Source: Aliiruegeria haliotis
Lineage (GTDB): Bacteria > Pseudomonadota > Alphaproteobacteria > Rhodobacterales > Rhodobacteraceae
DNA: 64,000 nucleotides
Assembly: GCF_003003255.1 (NCBI RefSeq)
Contig: NZ_PVTD01000002.1
Span: forward strand, 310,001-374,000
Reading direction: 5' to 3'
The position numbers and the translations under genes were made by a program. The stretch's first letter is position 1, and the number at the start of each line of letters is the position of its first letter. The notes beneath the pieces are model-generated. The model worked only from the letters and a program-made list of their open reading frames with translations, did not search any database and was not told the DNA's origin. Shown in pieces: positions 1-8,642 of the stretch.

Positions 1-2
1 GC

Positions 3-1268
3 CCGGGCCCACGCGACGTGCTGTGCCAGCACATCCTGATAGCCGCCTGCGCGGGGCCCTTCTCCGCCGATGACCTGTATGCCGAATTGACCAGCGCCGG
101 AGCCTATGCGGACCTGTCCCGCGCGGCGTTCGACGCCTGCCTCGATTTCGTTGCCACCGGCGGATACGCCCTGCGGGCCTATGACAAGTGGCAGCGATTG
201 CAACAGCGCCCGGATGGCACTTGGCACCTGCGCGATCCACGTGCCGCGGCGCGCATTCGCATGAACATCGGCACAATTCAGGATTCCGACCTGCTGAAGG
301 TCCGTATGAAGGGCCGGATGGGCGGCAAGCCGCTGGGCGAGGTCGAGGAGGCCTTCGCCGCCTCCTTGACCCCGGGCGACACCTTCCTGATCGGCGGGCA
401 GATCGTGCGCTACGAGGGTTTGCGGGAGATGACGGTGGAGGTCACCCGCCACGCGGCCAGGAAGCCAAAGGTCGCCGTCTTCTCGGGCACGAAGTTCGCC
501 AGTTCCACGCGGTTGCAGGAACGGATTCTGGAGATGTTCCGCCAACCCGACTGGCCGGCACTTCCGGGTCACACGCGGGACTGGCTGGCGCTGCAACGGG
601 AGGTGTCCCGCCTGCCGGAACACGACCGGCTTCTGGTCGAGAGCTTCCCGCATGACGGTCGGCAGCATGTCTGCGCCTACGGGTTTGCCGGCAAGAACGC
701 CCAGCAGACGCTTGGCCTGCTGCTCACGCGACGCATGGAGGACGCCGGCCTGCATCCGCTCGGCTTCGTCTCCACCGACTACGCCACCCTGATCTGGGGG
801 TTGGATCCGCTGCGGGAGGCCGCACCGTTGTTCGCGCGCGAGACCCTGCGCGACGGGCTGGACACCTGGCTGGCCGGGAACGCGGTGATGAAACGCACCT
901 TTCGCGCCTGCGCGACCATTGCCGGGCTTATCGAACGCAATACGATGGGCGCAAGGAAATCCGGGCGGCAGGCGACGTTTTCCTCCGACATTCTTTACGA
1001 CACGTTGTTGAAATACGAACCCGATCACTTGCTGATGCAAATCACGCGGGAAGAGGCCCTGCGAGGCTTGGTCGATTTCGGCCGGATCGAGGAGATGATC
1101 GACCGGATCGGCGACCGGATCGACCATGTGCGGCTCGACCGTGTGTCGCCGCTCGCCGCGCCCCTTTTTCTCGAGGTCGGGAAGGTACCCGTTGTCGGCG
1201 AAGGACGGGAGCGGCTGGTCGCCGAGGAAGCCGCGCGTCTGATGCAGGCGGCGGGGCTTTCGGCGTGA
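3..1268 (+). CDS. Ligase-associated DEXH-box helicase (C-terminal part, cut by window edge)
   Basis: This is the last ~420 codons of a large Lhr-like superfamily 2 helicase; the frame is open to the left edge, so the ATPase core lies outside the window. What remains matches the accessory C-terminal region of ligase-associated DNA-damage-response helicases, with Trp-rich and Arg-rich stretches and no Walker motifs. The main support is context: a PdeM-type phosphoesterase starts 40 bases downstream on the same strand, the classic pairing for this family. The predicted role is DNA unwinding in repair in the cytoplasm. The family call is solid; the start cannot be seen. Confidence 0.85.
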   Translation, partial: PGPRDVLCQHILIAACAGPFSADDLYAELTSAGAYADLSRAAFDACLDFVATGGYALRAYDKWQRLQQRPDGTWHLRDPRAAARIRMNIGTIQDSDLLKVRMKGRMGGKPLGEVEEAFAASLTPGDTFLIGGQIVRYEGLREMTVEVTRHAARKPKVAVFSGTKFASSTRLQERILEMFRQPDWPALPGHTRDWLALQREVSRLPEHDRLLVESFPHDGRQHVCAYGFAGKNAQQTLGLLLTRRMEDAGLHPLGFVSTDYATLIWGLDPLREAAPLFARETLRDGLDTWLAGNAVMKRTFRACATIAGLIERNTMGARKSGRQATFSSDILYDTLLKYEPDHLLMQITREEALRGLVDFGRIEEMIDRIGDRIDHVRLDRVSPLAAPLFLEVGKVPVVGEGRERLVAEEAARLMQAAGLSA

Positions 1269-1307
1269 TGGGCCCGCGTGGCGACCGGCTGCGGGGAGAG
1301 GAGAGGC

Positions 1308-1955
1308 ATGAACGCGCTGACGTTTAACGGAGAATCGCTGGTGCTGCGTCCGTCCGGCGCGCTGTGGTGGCCGACAGAGCGGCTGCTTTGTGTTTCCGAC
1401 CTGCATCTGGGCAAGGCGGAACGCATGGCCCGCCGCGGGGGCGCTCTGGTCCCGCCCTACGAATGTGACGAAACCCTGGAGCGGCTGGACGCCGAAATCT
1501 CGGCCATGGCGCCACGGCGGGTGATCTGCCTGGGCGACAGTTTCGACGATGGTCCGGCGGAACACGGCCTGTCCGAAGCACACCGGATGTGGATCGCGCG
1601 CATGATGGCAGGGCGCGACTGGGTCTGGATTGCGGGCAATCACGATCCCGGGCCGGTGCGGTTGGGGGGCGAACACCTGGCGGAGGTTCGGCTCGGCGGA
1701 CTGGTGTTCCGGCACATCGCCGAAGCCGATGCGGCCCCCGGCGAGGTTTCGGGCCACTACCATCCGAAAGCGCGGCTCGCCGGAAGCCGACGGCCCTGTT
1801 TCCTCACAGACGGGTGCCGCCTGATCCTGCCGGCCTTTGGCTCCTACACCGGCGGCATGGATGCTGATGCACCGGAGATTCTTGCCCTCCTGCGCCCGCC
1901 CATGAAGGCCGTGTTGACGGGCCCCACACCGGTCGTGTTTCCGATCGGCCCGTGA
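1308..1955 (+). CDS. pdeM: Ligase-associated DNA damage response endonuclease PdeM
   Basis: A calcineurin-like metallophosphoesterase of 215 residues. The metal-binding blocks are all visible in order: VSDLHLGK near the N terminus, GDSFDD, GNHDPG, and a C-terminal GHYHPK. The ATG at 1308 is chosen because it follows the purine-rich stretch ggggagaggagagg; a GTG ten codons upstream is in frame but poorly placed. It follows the helicase by 40 bases and is probably co-transcribed, acting in the same repair pathway. A strong hairpin lies about 50 bases after the stop. Confidence 0.92.
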   Translation: MNALTFNGESLVLRPSGALWWPTERLLCVSDLHLGKAERMARRGGALVPPYECDETLERLDAEISAMAPRRVICLGDSFDDGPAEHGLSEAHRMWIARMMAGRDWVWIAGNHDPGPVRLGGEHLAEVRLGGLVFRHIAEADAAPGEVSGHYHPKARLAGSRRPCFLTDGCRLILPAFGSYTGGMDADAPEILALLRPPMKAVLTGPTPVVFPIGP

Positions 1956-2004
1956 CGGGGGGCTCCCGCCGGATCGGCCTCATCAAGGATGAGACCTCTC
2001 CGTT

Positions 2005-2036
2005 GGGCGTGGCCGCGCGCAAGCGCGGCCACGCCC
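2005..2036 (+). terminator. Perfect 14-bp hairpin with GCAA loop
   Basis: The arms at 2005-2018 and 2023-2036 are exact reverse complements (GGGCGTGGCCGCGC pairs with GCGCGGCCACGCCC) and enclose a GCAA tetraloop. It sits 50 bases after pdeM and 134 bases before the next gene. There is no T-run, so this is either an imperfect intrinsic terminator or an RNA-stabilising hairpin. Confidence 0.7.
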
Positions 2037-2169
2037 GGTTCGCAGGACATCGAACACCACCCCTTCCAGCGCTCGGTCGGATCGGCGCAACATCGCCGCG
2101 ACGGCAGCCAGCAATTGGCAGGGTCTGTTGGCTGTGGAAGGATACATCGGGACATCAAGGGGGGATGGA

Positions 2170-2589
2170 ATGGAACTGGCGCCTGACATCGAGGACAAGA
2201 TCCAGCAAAGCTTCGCCGCTCAGCGCATGATGGCCACACTTGGCGCGCGCCTTGACCGGATCGAGGCCGGCCGGGTCGCGATCCGGGCACCGATCCTCGA
2301 TTGTGCGCAGCAACAGCACGGGTTTGGACATGCCGGGCTGACGTTCTCCATCGGAGACAGCGCCGCAGGCTACGCTGCCCTCTCTGTCATGCCGCCGGAC
2401 GCGGAAGTTATGACCGTGGAGATGAAGATCAACCTGCTCGCCCCGGCCGACGGCGAACAGTTGCGCGCGGTTGGCGAGGTGGTCAAAGCCGGCCGACGGT
2501 TGGTCGTTGTGAAGGCTGAGGTCTTTGCCACGAAGAGCGATAGGACAACGGGAATCGCGCTTCTTCAAGGGACAATGATCCCTCTGTGA
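2170..2589 (+). CDS. PaaI-family hotdog thioesterase
   Basis: A 139-residue hotdog-fold protein of the PaaI/YigI type, predicted to hydrolyse acyl-CoA thioesters in the cytoplasm. Seen features: the block QQQHGFGHAGLTFSIGD, matching the family pattern in which a small-residue-rich helix follows a conserved HG, and a C-terminal sheet ending in the LLQGTMIPL strand. The ATG at 2170 follows a G-rich stretch (aaggggggatgg); an upstream in-frame ATG at 2128 adds unconserved residues. It stands alone between two hairpins and converges with folD. The substrate cannot be told from sequence. Confidence 0.8.
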   Translation: MELAPDIEDKIQQSFAAQRMMATLGARLDRIEAGRVAIRAPILDCAQQQHGFGHAGLTFSIGDSAAGYAALSVMPPDAEVMTVEMKINLLAPADGEQLRAVGEVVKAGRRLVVVKAEVFATKSDRTTGIALLQGTMIPL

Positions 2590-2596
2590 ACGCGGC

Positions 2597-2618
2597 GCGC
2601 GCGGCGACAGCCGCGCGC
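2597..2618. terminator. Bidirectional hairpin between thioesterase gene and folD
   Basis: Arms GCGCGCGGC (2597-2605) and GCCGCGCGC (2610-2618) pair perfectly around a GACA loop. It lies in the 81-base gap between two converging genes, where a two-way terminator is expected. No T-run is present. Confidence 0.55.
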
Positions 2619-2670
2619 CCGGCCCAACGCTTCCGGGGGGCCGCCAGGCCACCTGAAAGGGGCGGGAGCC

Positions 2671-3564
2671 CTACGCCGTGAGCCCTTCAGGCTCGGGCAG
2701 GCCGTTGGCCCGGCAGCAGGCCGTCAAGGTATTCGCCAGCAGACACGCGATGGTCATCGGACCGACGCCCCCGGGAACGGGCGTGATCGCGCCGGCCACC
2801 TCGACCGCAGAGTCGAACTCCACGTCCCCGACAAGGCGGGTCTTGCCGTCCTCTTTCGGGATCCGGTTGATTCCAACATCGATCACGGTCGCACCGGGCT
2901 TGATCCACGCGCCCGGGATCATCTGTGGCCGCCCGACCGCCGCGATCACGATATCCGCGCCGCGAACAACCGACGGAAGGTCCTTCGTGCGGCTGTGAGC
3001 GATGGTCACCGTACAGCTATCGCCCAGCAAAAGCTGCGCCATCGGCTTGCCGACAATGTTCGATCGGCCAACGACGACGGCGTTCAGCCCCGACAGCGAA
3101 CCGTGGTAGTCCCGCAGCATCATCAGGCAACCGAGCGGCGTGCAGGGCACCATGGATTTCTGCCCCGTCCCGAGCAAGCCAACATTCGAAATGTGAAAGC
3201 CGTCGACATCCTTGGCGGGATCGATAGCGTTGATCACGAGGTCCGAGTTCAGGTGTTCCGGCAAGGGCAACTGCACGAGTATGCCATGGATCGCCGGGTC
3301 GTTGTTCAACGCGTCGATCAGCTTCAGCAGGTCCTCCTCGGAGGTGCTCTCGGGCAGACGATGCTCAACCGAATGCATACCGACTTCCCTGGTCTGCTTT
3401 CCCTTGTTGCGGACATAGACCTGGCTTGCCGGGTCGTCCCCCAGAAGAACCACCGCCAATCCGGGGGTTAGCCCATGATCCTGAACCAGTGTCGCGACCT
3501 GTGCTCCGACCTTCTCCCGTACACTGGCCGCGAAGGCCTTTCCGTCGATGATTTCTGCTGCCAT
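2671..3564 (-). CDS. folD: Bifunctional methylenetetrahydrofolate dehydrogenase / methenyltetrahydrofolate cyclohydrolase
   Basis: FolD interconverts methylene-, methenyl- and 10-formyl-tetrahydrofolate in the cytoplasm. The 297-residue protein has the catalytic Y-x3-K block (YVRNKGKQ), the PG[G]VGPMT signature near the C terminus and the nucleotide-binding [11 protein letters not shown] motif. The start at 3564 is chosen because an AAGGA ribosome-binding site lies nine bases ahead; in-frame ATGs further upstream are too close to it or precede it. It is the last gene of a leftward set with a chorismate mutase and fhs, giving a complete route between methylene-THF and formate. Confidence 0.96.
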   Translation of the reverse strand: MAAEIIDGKAFAASVREKVGAQVATLVQDHGLTPGLAVVLLGDDPASQVYVRNKGKQTREVGMHSVEHRLPESTSEEDLLKLIDALNNDPAIHGILVQLPLPEHLNSDLVINAIDPAKDVDGFHISNVGLLGTGQKSMVPCTPLGCLMMLRDYHGSLSGLNAVVVGRSNIVGKPMAQLLLGDSCTVTIAHSRTKDLPSVVRGADIVIAAVGRPQMIPGAWIKPGATVIDVGINRIPKEDGKTRLVGDVEFDSAVEVAGAITPVPGGVGPMTIACLLANTLTACCRANGLPEPEGLTA

Positions 3565-3681
3565 GCGCATCATTCCTTTTCCCGAGCCAGCCCGCGTGGG
3601 CTCGCCCATGATTCAGACCGAGACCGGCCGTCCAATTGTCTGTGGCGCTTCACCCGTTGGCGCCACCTGATCCATCTTGGC

Positions 3682-3996
3682 TCAAGCGCCTTCGGAGCCC
3701 AGCACGCGTTCCTCGCGCCGGATCGACCACTCGATCAACTGCCGCCAGATCAGCTCGATCAAATCGGCGTCGAGCCCATCGGCAAGCGCTTCAGCGCGGA
3801 CATTGGCAACGACCTCCTCCACCCGCGACCCGATCCGCGCCGGCTGGCCATCGACCATCTTCAATGCGGCGGCGCGGTCGATGTAGCCCGCGCGCTCGGC
3901 GAGGAGACGCACCAGGTCCATGTCCAGTGCATCGATCTGAGCGCGCAGTTCCGCCATCGACTGACAGCTCTCTGCCGGTTTGCGGGTCATTGTCAT
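3682..3996 (-). CDS. AroQ-type chorismate mutase
   Basis: A small all-helical chorismate mutase (about 104 residues) converting chorismate to prephenate. Family marks seen: the N-terminal LRAQIDALDMDLVRLLAERA helix with its conserved Arg, a downstream Arg-Glu (SRVEEVV) and the C-terminal helix ending in SIRREE. Two starts are possible, 3996 and 3990; an AGGAG lies 4 and 10 bases ahead respectively, so either works. It is sandwiched between fhs and folD (gaps of 49 and 117 bases), an unexpected shikimate-pathway enzyme in a folate operon. PchB-like isochorismate-pyruvate lyase activity cannot be excluded. Confidence 0.88.
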   Translation of the reverse strand: MTMTRKPAESCQSMAELRAQIDALDMDLVRLLAERAGYIDRAAALKMVDGQPARIGSRVEEVVANVRAEALADGLDADLIELIWRQLIEWSIRREERVLGSEGA

Positions 3997-4045
3997 CCTA
4001 CTCCTGCGGCCATCCTTGCGGCCGCAGGCATACTCCTTTGAGCGC

Positions 4046-5722
4046 TCAGAACAAGCCTTCGACGTCACCTGCGTCATTGAGCATGATCGCTTCAGCGGCC
4101 GGCACCCTCGGCAGGCCCGGCATGGTCATGATCTCTCCGCAGATCGCAACGATGAATCCGGCACCTGCGGACAGGCGCACCTCGCGGATCGGCACACCAT
4201 GTCCGGTTGGAGCGCCGCGCAGGTTCGGGTCGGTCGAAAACGAGTATTGGGTCTTGGCCATGCACACCGGCAGCGTGCCGTATCCCTGTTCCTCCCACTG
4301 GCGCAACTGATCGCGTATCTTCTTGTCGGCAAGGACTTCCGAGGCATGGTAGATCCGCTTGGCAATGGTCTCGATCTTCTCGAAAAGCGGCATGTCGTCT
4401 TCGTAGAGCGGGGCGAACTGGGAGACACCGCTATCGGCGATCTCGGCCACGCGGGTGGCAAGTTCCTCCGTGCCCTCCGAGCCCAGTTCCCAGTGACGGC
4501 AGAGGATGGCCTCCGCGCCCTGCGTCTCAACGAACGCTTTCACGGCGTCCACTTCCGCCTCGGTGTCGGTCACGAAATGGTTGATTGCCACGACAACTGG
4601 CACACCGAAACTCTTCACATTCGCTATATGCCGCCCGAGGTTGGGGCAGCCTGCCTGAACGGCCTCCACGTTTTCCGGGCCGAGATCCTTGCGGGCCACG
4701 CCGCCGTTCATCTTCAGCGCCCGGATCGTAGCGACGATCACAACTGCGTCCGGGGAGAGGCCAGCCTTCCGGCACTTGATGTTCATGAACTTCTCGGCCC
4801 CGAGGTCGGCACCGAAGCCGGCCTCCGTCACCACGTAGTCGGCGAGCTTCAATGCCGTCTTGGTGGCGATCACCGAGTTGCAGCCATGCGCGATATTGGC
4901 AAAGGGTCCGCCATGCACGAAGGCCGGGTTGTTTTCGAGGGTCTGCACCAGGTTCGGCTGCATGGCGTCCTTGAGCAGCACGGTCATCGCGCCGTCCGCC
5001 TTCAGATCACGGGCATAGATCGGGTCCCGCGTCCGCGTGTAGGCGACGATGATGTTTCCAAGGCGTCTTTGCAAATCCCCAAGATCGTTGGCAAGGCAGA
5101 GACAGGCCATGACCTCGGAGGCCACGGTAATGTCGAAGCCGGTCTGGCGCGGGAAACCATTGGCCACACCGCCAAGGGACGTGACCATATCGCGCAACGC
5201 GCGGTCATTCATGTCGACGACCCGACGCCAGGTGACCCGGCGTTCGTCGATGCCGAGTTCGTTGCCCCAGTAGATATGGTTGTCGATCAGTGCGGAGAGC
5301 AGGTTGTGGGCGCTGGTGATGGCGTGGAAGTCGCCGGTGAAGTGAAGGTTCATCTCTTCCATTGGCACGACCTGCGCGTAGCCACCGCCGGCTGCACCAC
5401 CTTTCATGCCGAAGCACGGCCCGAGCGAGGCCTCGCGGATACAGATCGCGGCCTTCTTGCCGATCCGGTTGAGCCCGTCGCCCAGCCCGACGGTCGTGGT
5501 GGTCTTGCCCTCGCCAGCCGGTGTCGGGTTGATGGCCGTCACCAGGATCAGCTTGCCATCCTTGCGCCCTCCGAGCGAGCCGATGAAGTCCTGAGAGACC
5601 TTGGCCTTGTCGTGACCATAGGGCAGCAGGCTTTCGGACGGAATTTCCAACCTGGCACCGATCTCCTGGATCGGCTTCTTGTTGGCTTCTCGGGCAATCT
5701 CAATGTCGGACTTGTGGCTCAC
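4046..5722 (-). CDS. fhs: Formate--tetrahydrofolate ligase
   Basis: Fhs joins formate to tetrahydrofolate at the cost of ATP, or runs in reverse to make ATP during C1 oxidation. At 558 residues it has the normal family length. Seen motifs: the P-loop [11 protein letters not shown] (about residues 67-77), the conserved [20 protein letters not shown] block, and the C-terminal tail GDVEGLF. The start codon is GTG, preceded by a strong GGGAGGAG site about eight bases away. First gene of the fhs - chorismate mutase - folD set; it fits the methylene-THF that the demethylases at 32-39 kb should release. Confidence 0.97.
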   Translation of the reverse strand: MSHKSDIEIAREANKKPIQEIGARLEIPSESLLPYGHDKAKVSQDFIGSLGGRKDGKLILVTAINPTPAGEGKTTTTVGLGDGLNRIGKKAAICIREASLGPCFGMKGGAAGGGYAQVVPMEEMNLHFTGDFHAITSAHNLLSALIDNHIYWGNELGIDERRVTWRRVVDMNDRALRDMVTSLGGVANGFPRQTGFDITVASEVMACLCLANDLGDLQRRLGNIIVAYTRTRDPIYARDLKADGAMTVLLKDAMQPNLVQTLENNPAFVHGGPFANIAHGCNSVIATKTALKLADYVVTEAGFGADLGAEKFMNIKCRKAGLSPDAVVIVATIRALKMNGGVARKDLGPENVEAVQAGCPNLGRHIANVKSFGVPVVVAINHFVTDTEAEVDAVKAFVETQGAEAILCRHWELGSEGTEELATRVAEIADSGVSQFAPLYEDDMPLFEKIETIAKRIYHASEVLADKKIRDQLRQWEEQGYGTLPVCMAKTQYSFSTDPNLRGAPTGHGVPIREVRLSAGAGFIVAICGEIMTMPGLPRVPAAEAIMLNDAGDVEGLF

Positions 5723-6195
5723 GCTGGTCTCCTCCCGGCCGCTCGTGAAGTGTTACTTTCGCTCTTATCGTCACGGCAACCGGCCGCGCATGGTTTTTCC
5801 GACATTTTCGAGGCTGGGAGCGGCGTTGACGGCGACAACGGTTTCGTTTTGGAAACCCGGACCGCCCAGACAGCACCAGTTGTACCCGATCGGCATCCGG
5901 CATCGCACCGAGATCGGGATGTTGCCGAACCGGTCAGGACACTGCATTTGACCGGCCATGCCGGTGTCGCAGGACGTGCCGGAGCAATCGGCCCTCCCCC
6001 GGAAATTGGGCCAGTCCGACCCGCCCTGAGCCCACGTCGCGGGCCATTGAGCGCGATAGCTCACCGGGTGACCACTCCCCCAACTCAGGCGGACGCGGGC
6101 CAGCATTTGCCCTCGCCGAAATCTGTGCGCAGGCAGCGGCAGGGTCGATCCCGATTGCCTTGGCTGTCCGTCCGAGCGCCCATGCCCGGCCTGAC
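5723..6195. other. Non-coding stretch between pepT and fhs
   Basis: About 470 bases without a convincing gene. Open frames here are Arg/Pro-rich shadows without a ribosome-binding site. The part next to 5723 should carry the fhs promoter and GTG-start leader. I see no clear repeat or hairpin. Confidence 0.5.
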
Positions 6196-7437
6196 CTATT
6201 CTTTCCGGGCGGCCAGTTCGACGAGGTGAATGCAGACCTCGGTTGCCTTCACCATGTCCTGCACCGAGATCCACTCCAACGGGCCATGGATTTCCTGCAT
6301 TCCGGTGAAGATATTGGGCGTCGGCAGGCCGAACTCGGTCAAGCGGGACCCGTCCGTGCCACCGCGGATGGGCTGGGAAAAGGGCTCCACCCCACTCTCG
6401 CGGCAGGCCTCCAACGCGAGCTCCACCGGCGTCATGTCATCCTCCAGCCAATAGCGCATGTTGCGATACTGGTGGCCGATCTCGCAGGTAATCGTGGCGC
6501 GCGGTTCGGTGGCCGCCACGGCTTCGCAAACCTGCCGCAGCAACGTCCCCTTCGCCTCCAGCCCGTCGCGTTCAAAGTCGCGCAGGATGAACTTGATCCG
6601 CATTTCCGACGAGCCGCCGCTCATCTCGGTGGCATGGATGAACCCCTTGCGTCCGTCGGTAACCTCCGGCGTCATCGTCGCCTGCGGCAATGTCGCGATG
6701 ATCTTCGACGCAAGGTGGATGGCATTCACCATCTTGTCCTTTGCCTTGCCGGGATGGATGGAAACGCCGGAGATCGTGACCACCGCCCCGTCGGCGGAGA
6801 AGCTTTCGTAGACGATTTCGCCGACCACGCCGCCATCGAACGTATAGGCAAAGTCGCAGGCCATGTCCTTTGGCAGCGGCTCGGTCACGCCCCGTCCGAT
6901 CTCCTCGTCCGGCGTGAATGCGACACGGATCGGGCCATGCTTGATCTGCGGGTTCTCCATCAGGTGGCGCATTGCCGTCATGATGATCGCCACGCCCGCC
7001 TTGTCGTCGGCACCGAGCAGCGTCAGACCCGAAGCGGTGATGATGTCATCTCCGACCTTCTCGCCAAGATAGGCGTTCACCTCGGGTGAGAGCACCAGCG
7101 AAGGATCTTCGGGGAAGGTGATCTCGCCGCCGGAGTAGCCCCGGATCACCCTTGGTTTCACGCCGGTGGCGTTGAACTGCGGTGCCGTATCGACATGGGC
7201 GAGGAACCCGATCGTCGGCCCGGGGGCATTCCCGGGTATCGTTGCGAGTACGACACCATAGTCGGTGATCTCAACATTCTCTGCACCGATCCCGGTCAGT
7301 TCTTCTTCCAGCAGACGGAGCATATCGAACTGGATCTCCGTACTGGGCGAAGTGGTGGATTGCTCATCGGACTGACTGTCGATCGCGGCATATCGGACGA
7401 GGCGATCTTCGAGTTCCTGATTAAAAGTCTGTGTCAT
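6196..7437 (-). CDS. pepT: Peptidase T (tripeptidase)
   Basis: A cytoplasmic zinc aminotripeptidase of the M20B family, 413 residues as expected. The metal-site blocks are present: GFLAHVDTAP (His and Asp), LLGADDKAGVA (bridging Asp), FTPDEEIGRG (catalytic Glu pair) and the late Zn-binding HGPLEW. The RGGTDGS loop is also intact. An AGGAG site lies just ahead of the ATG. It releases N-terminal residues from tripeptides for nutrition and stands alone between two long non-coding stretches. Confidence 0.97.
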   Translation of the reverse strand: MTQTFNQELEDRLVRYAAIDSQSDEQSTTSPSTEIQFDMLRLLEEELTGIGAENVEITDYGVVLATIPGNAPGPTIGFLAHVDTAPQFNATGVKPRVIRGYSGGEITFPEDPSLVLSPEVNAYLGEKVGDDIITASGLTLLGADDKAGVAIIMTAMRHLMENPQIKHGPIRVAFTPDEEIGRGVTEPLPKDMACDFAYTFDGGVVGEIVYESFSADGAVVTISGVSIHPGKAKDKMVNAIHLASKIIATLPQATMTPEVTDGRKGFIHATEMSGGSSEMRIKFILRDFERDGLEAKGTLLRQVCEAVAATEPRATITCEIGHQYRNMRYWLEDDMTPVELALEACRESGVEPFSQPIRGGTDGSRLTEFGLPTPNIFTGMQEIHGPLEWISVQDMVKATEVCIHLVELAARKE

Positions 7438-8144
7438 CGGATCTCCTGAATTCTGACCGGAGAAGGGATCGCCCGGCTGCGAGAGTCAACTCACTTCCGG
7501 GAACGGCCGCGGCGGTCGCCACCGCGGTATCCTTGTCAGCGTACCCGGCGATGTCGGGACCGGCGTGGGAAGACGCCCTTGGCACCTTGGTTTGCACCCG
7601 GCAAACAGCCTTTTAGGCGCTCAAGCCGGGAATGGGAAAGGTCAGCGGCACGCGCTCGCGCTCGGCAGGAAACAGCCCATCGGGTCGGATGCGGGCGATA
7701 TCGTGGTCGCTGCTCGCGGCGGTTTTTAGTCGAAACGCCAAGGCGTCAGCGTGGCGTCCGCCCGAACCATGTAGGCGAGCGTCCCGAACCGCATCGTCAC
7801 CCATGCAGGATTGGTGGCGACGATCCGTGTTTTCCGCCCCGTCCGCCGTGCACTTCAGGCACGACCGGGCGCCGGTTCCGGTTCTATTCGTGACACCAGA
7901 GGGCGCCCAAGAATGGCTTCACCGAACGGCCTTCGGGACGGAACACCAACGTCGTCAGGCAGACGCTGCACCGCCGCCCCATGAATTGCCACATGCCCTG
8001 CAAATCCTGCGCAAAAGCCCCTCCAAGAGCTGGATTCCACTCCGGAAACCAACGAAACAGCCAAACTGTCGCGGCTGCCGTCAGGCACCGGCCCTTGCAG
8101 AGACTGGGGCGATTGGGCATTTGGCTGACAAGAAAGGGAAACAG
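7438..8144. other. Long non-coding stretch with a possible gene remnant
   Basis: About 700 bases lie between divergent pepT and the TRAP operon. No gene with a start, ribosome-binding site and recognisable product is visible. On the minus strand, however, a frame ending at the TAA at 7726-7728 reads like real protein for about 35 codons (for example NPAWVTMRFGTLAYMV), with G or C in most third positions, and is closed upstream by a TGA at about 7850. It may be the tail of a decayed gene. The DctQ end should hold the transporter promoter. Confidence 0.4.
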
Positions 8145-8642
8145 ATGACCATTCTGTCCAAGACGGCCAGCCGGGTGCACCATCTCACGCGCCGGCTCTG
8201 CCAGATCCTCCTCGGGCTCATGTTCATCGGGCAGTTTTCCGTTGTGATCCTGCGATACGTCTTTGGCGTCGGGTTCATCGAGTTGCAGGATGCCGTGGCC
8301 TACAGCTTTGCCACGCTCGTGGTGCTGGGTCTGCCCGTGGCACAGGCGCTCGACGCCCATGTCCGCGTCGACGTGTTCCGCAGCGGCCAAACTACGCAGG
8401 TGCGCCACTGGTTCGACCGGGTGGGCATCGCTGCCTTCCTCATTCCCGTCTTTGGCCTGACGATCTGGTGGGGCTGGCCGGATGTGACCTACAGCTGGTC
8501 GATCCGCGAAGCCTCGGTCGAGACCGGCGGATTGCCGGGGCTCTACCTCGTCAAGACCATGTTGCCGCTCGCCTGCGTGCTGATGATCCTGCAAGGGATT
8601 TCCGGCCTGTTCGTGCCGGCCTCGGAGACCCGCGATGCTTGA
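8145..8642 (+). CDS. TRAP transporter small permease (DctQ-type)
   Basis: The small membrane subunit of a sodium-driven TRAP importer, 165 residues. Four hydrophobic helices are visible, roughly residues 15-37, 48-66, 86-106 and 130-152. The ATG at 8145 is chosen for the AAGGGA site six bases upstream and because the hydrophobic domain begins shortly after; the same frame is open further upstream but that part is not protein-like. It overlaps the next gene by eight bases, indicating translational coupling. Confidence 0.9.
   Translation: MTILSKTASRVHHLTRRLCQILLGLMFIGQFSVVILRYVFGVGFIELQDAVAYSFATLVVLGLPVAQALDAHVRVDVFRSGQTTQVRHWFDRVGIAAFLIPVFGLTIWWGWPDVTYSWSIREASVETGGLPGLYLVKTMLPLACVLMILQGISGLFVPASETRDA

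Noticed and set aside
3980-6229. Very long plus-strand open frame opposite fhs
   Set aside because: The opposite strand encodes a textbook Fhs; the plus-strand product is His/Arg-rich and resembles nothing.
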